Position numbers and translations under genes: made by a program
Origin: Candidatus Amesbacteria bacterium
Lineage (GTDB): Bacteria; Patescibacteriota; Microgenomatia; CAZETR01; Amesbacteraceae
Direction: 5' to 3'
NCBI GenBank assembly: GCA_030681075.1
Contig: JAUXUE010000101.1
Location: 1 to 6,213 of the forward strand
DNA length: 6,213 bases
The notes under the pieces: model-generated
What the model was told of the DNA's origin: nothing
Databases searched by the model: none
What the model saw: only the letters and a program-made list of their open reading frames with translations
Shown: positions 1 through 5,315 of the stretch, piece after piece
Numbering within the stretch: position 1 is the first letter of the stretch
Layout: the number at the start of each line of letters is the position of its first letter

Positions 1-277
1 AAAGATTGCTGTCAAATATGCAGACAAAGTTATTGTTACAGCCGAAGATCCGAGGTCAGAAAAATTAGATGATATATATAAGGATATTGCTGCGGTGGGG
101 AGTCTTCGAGAGGACGATCGTCAGAAAGCAATCAACATGGCTGTCAAGTTGGCCAAGAAAGGGGACATAGTTGTAGTGACAGGCAAAGGTCACGAGAAAT
201 CAATGTGCTTTGTGACGACAGAATATCCTTGGAGTGACCAAGAGGCAGTAAAAAAAGCCATCAAAATGATAAAATGA
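1..277 (+). CDS. murE: UDP-N-acetylmuramyl-tripeptide synthetase (MurE), C-terminal fragment
   Basis: This is the last 91 codons of a Mur ligase, read from base 2 and ending at TGA 275-277; its start lies before the window. MurE adds the third stem-peptide amino acid to UDP-MurNAc-dipeptide in the cytoplasm, using ATP. What is visible is the C-terminal Mur ligase domain: a strand followed by TAEDPRSE (bases 40-63), where classical MurE has the DNPR substrate loop, then the REDDRQKAI segment and the GKGHE motif (about bases 184-198), both typical of MurE. The loop reads EDPR instead of DNPR, so the third residue (meso-DAP or another diamino acid) cannot be read off safely, although the arginine that contacts meso-DAP is kept. 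The next gene, a murein endopeptidase, follows after 4 nt, which fits a cell-wall gene group. The family call is firm; substrate specificity is open. Confidence 0.88.
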   Translation, partial: KIAVKYADKVIVTAEDPRSEKLDDIYKDIAAVGSLREDDRQKAINMAVKLAKKGDIVVVTGKGHEKSMCFVTTEYPWSDQEAVKKAIKMIK

Positions 278-281
278 TTAA
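267..281 (+). promoter_or_regulatory. Extended -10 promoter, leaderless start of the M23 gene
   Basis: TGA (267-269) followed by TAAAAT (270-275) forms an extended -10 box, and exactly 6 nt (GATTAA) separate it from the ATG at 282. This would put the transcription start on the A of the start codon. It lies inside the end of murE and overlaps its stop codon, and no Shine-Dalgarno precedes the ATG. The same geometry recurs at 2309 (-), 2348 and 5412. No convincing -35 is seen. Inferred from sequence only. Confidence 0.5.
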
Positions 282-1364
282 ATGCGTCAAGAGCTCTTGG
301 ATTTTTGGCAATTTATAAAAGTATATAGCAACTTTCTCTTTTGGCGCGGATACCGAGGATTTCGGGTATTTGAATCTGGAAAAGATATCATAGCCAGGCT
401 TTTATACCGTCAGAGAGGCCGGTTTAGCCAGCCTTTCCTGCATGCTGCTATGGCAGGACTGACAGCCCTTGGCATTACCTTGGCCCCGGTATTGGCAAAT
501 TCACTTCCTGCCTCAAACACCAACGAATTGGCAAATCAAGCTCCCAGTCAGGTAATACGGGAAATAACGAGCGACGACACTACTACCAAAGAGTCCGATA
601 AAGTCCGTGATACTGTCCAGAATTATCTAGTCCAGCCGGGGGATACTGTATCCAAAATTGCAGTGGACCGCGGGGTAGATACCGATACTATCCGTTGGGC
701 AAATAATCTCAGCAGTGTCGATGATATCAAGCCGGGTCAGACGCTCAGAATTTTGCCGGTTTCAGGCGTAGTTCACAAAGTAGTCCGGGGCGAGACTATT
801 TTTAGTATCGCCAAAAAATATGCCACAGGTTCCCAAGGTATAGTCGATTATCCTTTCAATACATTTGTAGACGACGAGACATTTTCTCTGGCTGTGGGTC
901 AGGAATTGATAGTTCCAGACGGCAAAATGCCAAATATTCAGCCTTGGTCACCCACTCGCTATGTCGCAGCCACGACCCCCAATGCAGGTGCAGTATCTGC
1001 CACAGGCCGCTTTATCTGGCCGATTGGAGGGACAATTACCCAGCGCTTTGTTTGGTATCACAAGGGTATTGATATTGCGACTGTTTTTGGGACACCAATA
1101 TTAGCTGCTGATGCCGGCAGAGTAGTGGTGGCGGGTTGGCCAGCCAATGAAGGCTATGGCAACCGGGTGATGATCGATCATGGCAATGGTTATACCACTC
1201 TGTACGCCCATATGGCCTCAGTTTCTGTGTCAGCTGGGCAGACGGTCAATCGTGGGGACAAGATTGGTCTTGAAGGTTCAACCGGTCGTTCCACCGGACC
1301 CCATCTTCACTTTGAAGTGCGCAAAAATGGCATCCCAGTTAATCCATTTGATTATTTAAAGTAA
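282..1364 (+). CDS. Membrane-anchored LysM/M23 murein endopeptidase
   Basis: This 360-residue protein probably cleaves peptide cross-links in the cell wall. A cytoplasmic basic stretch (residues 1-50, rich in Arg and aromatics) precedes one hydrophobic segment (about 52-73), so it is likely a type II anchored protein with its catalytic end outside. After a Ser/Thr/Asp-rich linker come two LysM-like repeats: about 114-158 (QPGDTVSKIA, ending KPGQTLRILP) and about 163-212 (VVRGETIFSIAKKY, ending VGQELIVP). The M23 domain covers about 242-360 with all expected zinc and catalytic residues: H260 and D264 (HKGID), H310 (LYAH), and H341/H343 (HLHFE), so it should be active rather than a degenerate EnvC/NlpD-type activator. 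It starts 4 nt after murE and is visibly GC-richer than the genes that follow. ATG 282 is preferred because it is positioned 6 nt after an extended -10 box. Confidence 0.93.
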   Translation: MRQELLDFWQFIKVYSNFLFWRGYRGFRVFESGKDIIARLLYRQRGRFSQPFLHAAMAGLTALGITLAPVLANSLPASNTNELANQAPSQVIREITSDDTTTKESDKVRDTVQNYLVQPGDTVSKIAVDRGVDTDTIRWANNLSSVDDIKPGQTLRILPVSGVVHKVVRGETIFSIAKKYATGSQGIVDYPFNTFVDDETFSLAVGQELIVPDGKMPNIQPWSPTRYVAATTPNAGAVSATGRFIWPIGGTITQRFVWYHKGIDIATVFGTPILAADAGRVVVAGWPANEGYGNRVMIDHGNGYTTLYAHMASVSVSAGQTVNRGDKIGLEGSTGRSTGPHLHFEVRKNGIPVNPFDYLK

Positions 1365-1366
1365 CT

Positions 1367-1795
1367 ATGAAAAATTATTCAGGGGTGATAATTATAAGAG
1401 ACGATGGAACAATGTTGATCCAACACAGAGATAATAAATCAAGCATATCTAATCCTGGAAAATGGTGTATTCCTGGAGGAATGGTTCAAGCTGGCGAAAT
1501 CAATGAAGATGCAGCCAGAAGGGAAATATGGGAAGAATGTGGTTACAATATTGACAAATTATCTATTTTGGAAGATCAGGAATACACACTAAACGATGGG
1601 GAACGGGCAGTAAGACATATCTATTGGGCTATTTATGACGGAACCAGTAAAATTAAGTGTTTAGAAGGACAAGAAATAAAATTTTTATTTCTAAATGAAA
1701 TTTTAGACTTGGATGTTACTTCAGGACAAAAAGAATTATTCCTTAAGGTTTATAATCTTTATTTTTTGCCATATCGACCTCAATTAGTTTTCTGA
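1367..1795 (+). CDS. Nudix hydrolase
   Basis: This 142-residue protein is a single Nudix domain that hydrolyses a nucleoside diphosphate linked to another group, in the cytoplasm. A perfect Nudix box (GX5EX7REUXEEXGU) runs from G38 to Y60: G38, E44, then REIWEECGY (52-60), with the metal-binding glutamates E53, E56 and E57 all present. The segment before it (WCIPGG, 33-38) is also typical. The substrate cannot be deduced; 8-oxo-dGTP/MutT-like cleaning or sugar-nucleotide turnover are both possible. It starts 2 nt after the M23 stop, so cotranscription or translational coupling is likely. Base use becomes clearly AT-richer at this gene. Its last 53 bp overlap the 3' end of the convergent gene on the minus strand. 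Confidence 0.93.
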   Translation: MKNYSGVIIIRDDGTMLIQHRDNKSSISNPGKWCIPGGMVQAGEINEDAARREIWEECGYNIDKLSILEDQEYTLNDGERAVRHIYWAIYDGTSKIKCLEGQEIKFLFLNEILDLDVTSGQKELFLKVYNLYFLPYRPQLVF

Positions 1796-2309
1796 GATAC
1801 ACAGATCTGGGAACTCTGTTATTTATAGCGATCCAGTCAAGATATTCCAGAAGTGAGGAAGATATAATAAAATTAAATCTGGTATCCGCAGTATCTTGTG
1901 CATATGCAATATTGTCCTTCAAAACCTTTGTTAGATTTGATAGTGTGTATTCTTGATATAAGAATTTATCGGATTTTAAATATAGAAAATAATTAGATTG
2001 TTTGTTGGGAATATACAAGCCGATGACAGGTTTGCCTTTTTCGAGTGCAACACTAATAGTATGACCGACATTTAAAGTTGAGGGAAATGATATCTCAGCG
2101 ACAATGAGATCTGATTCGGAGATCCCGTGAATAATTTGACTATACATTTCTTGATTTTCAGTTACGGTTTGATGCTCACTCAAAGGGGTATCAATCGTAA
2201 CATGGTAGATAACTTTGTGGCCTAACTTTTGAAGAGAATTAACAATTTCTTGATAATTTTTGCCATATGTAGCGCGTTGTGATGAGGACGCCAGAAAATA
2301 GATATTCAT
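1743..2309 (-). CDS. Nucleoside 2-deoxyribosyltransferase-like protein with C-terminal ribbon-helix-helix-like segment
   Basis: This 188-residue protein has an N-terminal Rossmann-like half (about 1-135) resembling the nucleoside 2-deoxyribosyltransferase superfamily: strand MNIYFLASSS (1-10), then SDLIVAEISFPST (66-78) and VGHTISVALEKGKPVI (81-96). In canonical enzymes the second motif carries a catalytic glutamate (GxEIGYA-type); the equivalent position here appears to be T84, so classical base exchange is doubtful and a nucleotide-binding or signalling role is possible. Residues about 143-180 (RFNFIISSSLLEYLDWIA, then VPRSVYLRKLIEVDM) look like a ribbon-helix-helix DNA-binding unit: a short strand, a helix with LD, then RS and a second helix ending in LI. 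The gene converges on and overlaps the Nudix gene by 53 bp. A perfect TATAAT 6 nt upstream supports the ATG at 2309. Fold call good; RHH and function tentative. Confidence 0.72.
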   Translation of the reverse strand: MNIYFLASSSQRATYGKNYQEIVNSLQKLGHKVIYHVTIDTPLSEHQTVTENQEMYSQIIHGISESDLIVAEISFPSTLNVGHTISVALEKGKPVIGLYIPNKQSNYFLYLKSDKFLYQEYTLSNLTKVLKDNIAYAQDTADTRFNFIISSSLLEYLDWIAINNRVPRSVYLRKLIEVDMAKNKDYKP

Positions 2310-2321
2310 AACCCAATTATA
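2310..2321 (-). promoter_or_regulatory. -10 box (TATAAT), leaderless start of the minus-strand gene
   Basis: On the minus strand a consensus TATAAT (plus-strand 2316-2321) is followed by exactly 6 nt (TGGGTT) and then the ATG ending at 2309. Transcription would start on the start codon itself. No Shine-Dalgarno is present and no clear -35 is visible. Confidence 0.6.
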
Positions 2322-2328
2322 CCCCCAA

Positions 2329-2347
2329 TTTATGGTAAAATATAGCT
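2329..2347 (+). promoter_or_regulatory. Extended -10 promoter, leaderless start of the DUF6922-like gene
   Basis: TTTATGG followed by TAAAAT (2336-2341) forms an extended -10 box (TGG at 2333-2335), and 6 nt (ATAGCT) separate it from the ATG at 2348. The decamer TTTATGGTAA (2329-2338) recurs at 5393-5402 at the identical distance from the ATG of the HTH gene. The two -10 boxes of this divergent pair are only 14 bp apart, so the two polymerases should exclude each other. Confidence 0.6.
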
Positions 2348-2722
2348 ATGTCTGGAAAGTTGCCTCCTCAGTTCATGCAAGTCGTTTTATGGAGCTATGA
2401 TTTGGCCAAAATTGACCGTGATCAGGACTGGAAATTAATCATTACCCAAGGCCTAAATTTTGGAAGTGAACAAGTTGTTTCGTGGATTAAAGAAAATTAT
2501 TCCGACGATCAGATTAAATATGTAGTTACTCATCCCACTCGGGGAATGTGGTTTCGGGAAAGACTCCAAAAATGGGTTACCTATTTTGATCTAATATTAG
2601 ACCCATTAATTTTTGAGATTGGCGTTCGGGATCTAAATCCTCGACCCGTATTAACAGAAGCCTATTTCGATCGGATTGGAGTAAAATTACCAGTCAAGTA
2701 TGTGAGGAAAAAAAATGACTAG
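2348..2722 (+). CDS. DUF6922-like protein of unknown function
   Basis: This 124-residue soluble protein has the pattern of the DUF6922 family, small helical proteins common in AT-rich environmental bacteria: LPPQFMQVVLWSYDLAKID (5-23), a helix LIITQGLNFG (30-39), a Trp-containing helix (EQVVSWIKENYS, 41-52), then QIKYVVTHPTRGMW (55-68). The part from about 69 on (LQKWVTYFDLILDP, then VLTEAYFDRIGVKLPVKY) is less familiar. Such proteins are often found beside nucleotidyltransferase or toxin-antitoxin genes, but none is visible here, so no function is claimed. The start is fixed by the extended -10 box 6 nt upstream. Its last 8 bp overlap the following cupin gene, indicating a coupled two-gene unit. 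Recognition rests on memory of the family pattern. Confidence 0.72.
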   Translation: MSGKLPPQFMQVVLWSYDLAKIDRDQDWKLIITQGLNFGSEQVVSWIKENYSDDQIKYVVTHPTRGMWFRERLQKWVTYFDLILDPLIFEIGVRDLNPRPVLTEAYFDRIGVKLPVKYVRKKND

Positions 2723-3080
2723 TTTTGCAATTGGCAACACCTCAGATTTCAATTCCAGTGGGGGTTACTTTATTGGTCAATTTATGTCCAAATATAGCAG
2801 AGACGAGTTGGTCACAGACCAAGTTGAGATAGCTTGGAAGAAGCTCGATTCTTCATTCAAAGAAGCTCCTCATTATCACAAGATCGGAATTGACATAAAT
2901 ATCATTATTTCTGGCCATGTCACGGCCAAGATTGAAGGCAAATCATATGATCTATATCCTCGGGATTTCTTGGTCATCTATCCACCGACAATTTTAGAGG
3001 ATTATATTGTTCACGAGGATACTGAGCTTGTTGTCATCAAAGCTCCGAGCGTACCAGGGGACAAATACTTGGTTCAATAA
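2715..3080 (+). CDS. Small single-domain cupin protein
   Basis: This 121-residue protein is a compact beta-barrel cupin. Motif 1 is visible as APHYHK (51-56) with H53 and H55 as likely metal ligands, followed by INIIISGHVTAKIEG (61-75), the usual turn with conserved Gly. Motif 2 follows as YPRDFLVIYPP (81-91) and YIVHEDTELVVIKAPS (97-112), with H100 as the third likely ligand. The usual glutamate of motif 1 is not evident; D60 may substitute. Members bind a metal and sugars, small acids or nothing known, so the substrate is open. The ATG lies inside the end of the DUF6922-like gene (8-bp overlap) with a purine-rich GAGG about 8 nt upstream, so it is probably translated by coupling. The stop at 3078-3080 is followed at once by a repeat-rich spacer. 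Confidence 0.8.
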   Translation: MTSFAIGNTSDFNSSGGYFIGQFMSKYSRDELVTDQVEIAWKKLDSSFKEAPHYHKIGIDINIIISGHVTAKIEGKSYDLYPRDFLVIYPPTILEDYIVHEDTELVVIKAPSVPGDKYLVQ

Positions 3081-3132
3081 ATGACTATCTATGACCATCG
3101 TATGCCTATTGTATGCCGCGAAGCGAATGACC
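3081..3132 (+). repeat. Degenerate ATG(A/C)C mini-repeats in the spacer
   Basis: Five copies of a short unit start at 3081, 3091, 3102, 3113 and 3127 (ATGAC, ATGACC, ATGCC, ATGCC, ATGACC), spaced 10, 11, 11 and 14 bp. The stretch is GC-richer than its surroundings and fills the space between the cupin stop and the left copy of the long direct repeat. No function is evident; it may be the remains of an older insertion or of a slipped-strand expansion. Confidence 0.4.
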
Positions 3133-3139
3133 GTCCTCC

Positions 3140-3194
3140 TCAGCCTATAGTCTTACTCACCCAATATGTATTGCTCCACTTGAGATATTGTATA
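3140..3194 (+). repeat. Left direct repeat flanking the RiPP cassette
   Basis: Bases 3144-3194 match 5309-5359 at 43 of 51 positions without gaps, with the first 17 bases (CCTATAGTCTTACTCAC) identical. Four more bases (TCAG, 3140-3143) match across a 1-nt indel. Substitutions cluster after base 17 and near the right end. The left copy lies just upstream of the -10 box of the peptide gene. The two copies are 2165 bp apart and enclose exactly the peptide, RRE and cyclase genes. They could be attachment-site-like cassette borders, a duplicated regulatory element, or the scar of a tandem duplication. Confidence 0.85.
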
Positions 3195-3237
3195 TAATCA
3201 CAGTAACAATCATTAGATTGATAAGGAGGTGAGTTGA
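3193..3237 (+). promoter_or_regulatory. Promoter -10 and exceptionally strong Shine-Dalgarno of the peptide gene
   Basis: A consensus TATAAT at 3193-3198 would start transcription near 3205, giving a leader of about 33 nt. No good -35 is seen (TTGCTC at 3171-3176 is a weak candidate at 16-bp spacing). The leader contains TAAGGAGGTGA (3222-3232), an 11-nt stretch fully complementary to the usual 3' end of bacterial 16S rRNA, 5 nt before the ATG at 3238. No other gene in the window has anything comparable; several have no leader at all. This predicts high translation of the peptide. Confidence 0.7.
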
Positions 3238-3372
3238 ATGAGAGTTGAAGCTATAGTAGAAGTACTATCAAGAATACTAGAGACGGCTCCAAAAGCCGAA
3301 TTATTGAAACCGGCGGAGGCAAGTTTTGTTAAAAAAGAACACGGTCGTGATTTATTACCCAATAGGCTCTAG
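3238..3372 (+). CDS. Candidate RiPP precursor peptide (44 aa, lasso-like cluster)
   Basis: This small gene encodes 44 residues, starting MRVEAIVEVLSRILETAP and ending HGRDLLPNRL, with stop TAG at 3370-3372. It is supported by a perfect Shine-Dalgarno at ideal spacing, a -10 box upstream, and its position 15 nt before an RRE gene and a cyclase gene. The first half (about 2-23) could form an amphipathic helix, a plausible leader; the second half is charged (K24, E27, K32, K33, E34, R37, D38) and is the likely core. There is no Cys and a single Ser, so lanthipeptide or thiazole chemistry is unlikely. It lacks the usual lasso YxxPxL leader motif and a Thr at -2 before a plausible core. Possible lactam rings include A26-E34 (9 residues), E27-E34 (8), A28-E34 (7) and F30-D38 (9). 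That it is a precursor is inference from context. Confidence 0.7.
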   Translation: MRVEAIVEVLSRILETAPKAELLKPAEASFVKKEHGRDLLPNRL

Positions 3373-3387
3373 TAAGCCCTGATCCAT

Positions 3388-3684
3388 ATGACTAGTGCAG
3401 TTTATTGTAATGGGGATGGTTTTTTGTTGTGTCCCCTAATTGATAAAGAAAATGGTTACAGGACAATTGTTTGTAATATAAATTTACAGACAACTTTTAA
3501 GGTGAACAGTTTTGGTTATCGTCTCTTAGAAATATTGGAAAACAATCCAGGAATATCTTTCGATGTGCTTCTTACTAAGTATAGTACCTCTGTTAATAAA
3601 TCAGCTTGGGAAGTCAAGAATGAAGTTGAAAGTTTTATAAGTCAAATGATTAAAGAAAATGTAGTGATAAAAAATAATTTATGA
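3388..3684 (+). CDS. PqqD-like RiPP recognition element protein (lasso B1-like)
   Basis: This 98-residue protein resembles free-standing PqqD/RRE proteins, which bind the leader of a precursor peptide and hand it to modifying enzymes. Residues about 1-35 would make the beta strands that clamp the leader (GDGFLLCPLID, then TIVCNINLQTTFKVN). Residues about 40-98 form the winged-helix part: NSFGYRLLEILENNPGIS (40-57), FDVLLTKY, then VKNEVESFISQMIKENVVI (76-94), the last helix plus strand typical of PqqD. Length fits the 80-100 residues usual for lasso B1. ATG 3388 is the first in-frame ATG after the double stop TAG-TAA that ends the peptide gene. It has no Shine-Dalgarno of its own and probably depends on the upstream gene. 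Its stop overlaps the cyclase start as ATGA (3681-3684), indicating coupled translation and roughly equal amounts of the two proteins. Confidence 0.82.
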   Translation: MTSAVYCNGDGFLLCPLIDKENGYRTIVCNINLQTTFKVNSFGYRLLEILENNPGISFDVLLTKYSTSVNKSAWEVKNEVESFISQMIKENVVIKNNL

Positions 3685-5315
3685 CAAGAGATTTTAGCAA
3701 ACACTTATCTATACATATTTCGAGAGATTTATTAAACAGGTCATCATTTGCTTCTCAAGTAATTTCAAATATCCAACTTCCCGATAGACAGTTTCCTAAG
3801 TCTGTCTTTATTCATGATGATAACCAAATTTGCCTAGGATACTACGTGTCATATGAAGACACTTTTACAGATGAGCAGATTTTTTTATTGTGTAAAAATA
3901 ATCAGTGGCATAATTTGGTAAATAAAATCGCTGACTATTTGATTATATTTATTGATTGCATAAACCACAGAATTAATATTCTTATTAGTCAATCAGGAAA
4001 ATTTCCTTGTTATTATTCTCTTGAAGATGATCAAATAGTTATTTCTACTAGTTTTCATCTCGTTGATAAAAATCTTAAAAAAAGAACCTTAAATACTGAA
4101 GACGCACTAGAATTTTTAAGTTGGGGTCAAGGTCTCTATCCTAGAGAAGAGACACTCTTTAAGCAAATAAGACAATTGCCACCAGCCACATTATTGACTA
4201 TTAACTCCAATTTTACGGTTACCGTCAAGCCGCTTTTTCAAATCGAAGAAATATTGGAGAACGTTAGTGGTTCTCCCTTTTTAAATATAGAAGATTTCAA
4301 AAAGGAACTATTAACTGTGGGTAAGACTGTAGTGGCCTCTAATTTAAAGAGTCTTGGAAACCTAGAGTTTTCTTCAGATATATCATCAGGATTTGATAGC
4401 AGTCTGGTCACATATTGGTTGAAAAAGACATCTACCCAACCCTTTACCTGTTTCTCAATGTATTCTCCACTTATTTATGAAGACTCCAATCCAGAAATTG
4501 TGGACAAGTTTTGCAAATTCCACGAACTGACAAATAAATTTGTCGACATTTCAAATCAGTTTCCTTTTGTCAATCTCACGAACCCAGAGTATGCCAAACA
4601 TGGCTTTTATATTACCGATTATGGATTTGAAAAACTTATCTATGGATACAACTTACTATCTAATTCTGGTAAAAAAGAAATAGGACTTTTTACCGGACAC
4701 GGGGGAGATGAATGGTATTATTATTCTACCTTAGAAAATACTTTGAGATATGGGGTTCAGAGTTCATATTTTAATTCGATAAAATTTGTAAAATCTTGGC
4801 TTAATTTGATTTTGACCACTAAAGGAGTAGATATATTATTAGATAAAAAAAGATTTCTCCAAAAAAGAATTTATCCTTCACCTGTTTTTTCTTCTGTTTT
4901 TAGCTTAGGTCAGATGTATTTTCCCTTATTTTGGGAATCTGGAGTCTGGCCACTTACACCCTTTAGTGATCCTAGACTGACAGATCTTGGCAGAAGAATG
5001 CCAAAAAACTTACTAAATGAAGAAAAGATTAAATTCAAGTTATGGTCTCCAGAGGATGGGATCTTTGTCAAAGAACAATTCACTCCCAAAAGTGGGCCAG
5101 AAAAGCTTGACAATAGGTATATTACAGAAAAAGTTGATTTGGTCATCTCAATATTGAAGAAATCTGTTTTGGGAGAATTGGGTTTAATAAAAAATACTGA
5201 ATTGATCAAGGAATTGGAAACTAAAAACCTATCATATATTGCAAATGATGATGTGCTCTTGGACTTGCAAGCCTTGATTCAGTTGGAAATATTTCTTCAA
5301 AAATCAGACCTATAG
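3681..5315 (+). CDS. Asparagine-synthetase-like peptide cyclase (lasso C-like)
   Basis: This 544-residue protein is of the asparagine synthetase B/lasso cyclase type, which activates a carboxyl side chain with ATP and forms an amide. The N-terminal region (about 1-185) has the glutaminase fold (ADYLIIFIDCINHRINIL, 84-101; YYSLEDDQIVISTSFHLV, 111-128) but no Cys at position 2, so it cannot release ammonia from glutamine; the amine donor should be internal, as in lasso cyclases and beta-lactam synthetases. The synthetase domain carries the PP-loop SSGFDSS (235-241; usual SGGxDSS, first Gly changed to Ser), TGHGGDE (338-344) with the Mg-binding acid, and PLTPFSDPRL (424-433). The start overlaps the RRE gene by 4 bp. 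The last two codons and the stop lie in the right direct repeat. The gene is strongly AT-rich. Family call is firm; the product is unknown. Confidence 0.87.
   Translation: MTRDFSKHLSIHISRDLLNRSSFASQVISNIQLPDRQFPKSVFIHDDNQICLGYYVSYEDTFTDEQIFLLCKNNQWHNLVNKIADYLIIFIDCINHRINILISQSGKFPCYYSLEDDQIVISTSFHLVDKNLKKRTLNTEDALEFLSWGQGLYPREETLFKQIRQLPPATLLTINSNFTVTVKPLFQIEEILENVSGSPFLNIEDFKKELLTVGKTVVASNLKSLGNLEFSSDISSGFDSSLVTYWLKKTSTQPFTCFSMYSPLIYEDSNPEIVDKFCKFHELTNKFVDISNQFPFVNLTNPEYAKHGFYITDYGFEKLIYGYNLLSNSGKKEIGLFTGHGGDEWYYYSTLENTLRYGVQSSYFNSIKFVKSWLNLILTTKGVDILLDKKRFLQKRIYPSPVFSSVFSLGQMYFPLFWESGVWPLTPFSDPRLTDLGRRMPKNLLNEEKIKFKLWSPEDGIFVKEQFTPKSGPEKLDNRYITEKVDLVISILKKSVLGELGLIKNTELIKELETKNLSYIANDDVLLDLQALIQLEIFLQKSDL

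Noticed and set aside
1355..1366. Possible -10 box TTTAAA exactly 6 nt before the Nudix ATG
   Set aside because: The spacing fits the leaderless pattern, but the hexamer matches TATAAT at only 4 of 6 positions, lacks an upstream TG, and the gene sits 2 nt behind the M23 gene, so readthrough suffices.
3091..3150. Short frame MTIVCLLYAAKR... ending in TAG within the left repeat
   Set aside because: Only 19 codons, no ribosome binding site, and it arises from the mini-repeats; the shared TAG with the cyclase end comes from the repeat itself.
3081..3197. 38-codon open frame directly after the cupin stop, running through the left repeat (ends HLRYCI)
   Set aside because: The matching frame in the right repeat gives a similar peptide, but the differences between copies are mostly non-synonymous (Q/R, Y/C, L/P, R/T), there is no Shine-Dalgarno, and the repeat is better explained as non-coding.
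3665..3680. TGA-TAAAAA before the cyclase ATG as another leaderless promoter
   Set aside because: Spacing is 7 nt rather than 6, the hexamer is poor and AT-rich sequence makes it likely by chance; the ATGA overlap already explains expression.
4910..5209. 99-codon open frame on the minus strand inside the cyclase gene
   Set aside because: It lies wholly opposite a well-supported gene with conserved motifs, has Ser/Phe-rich low-complexity content and resembles no family; it is an antisense shadow.
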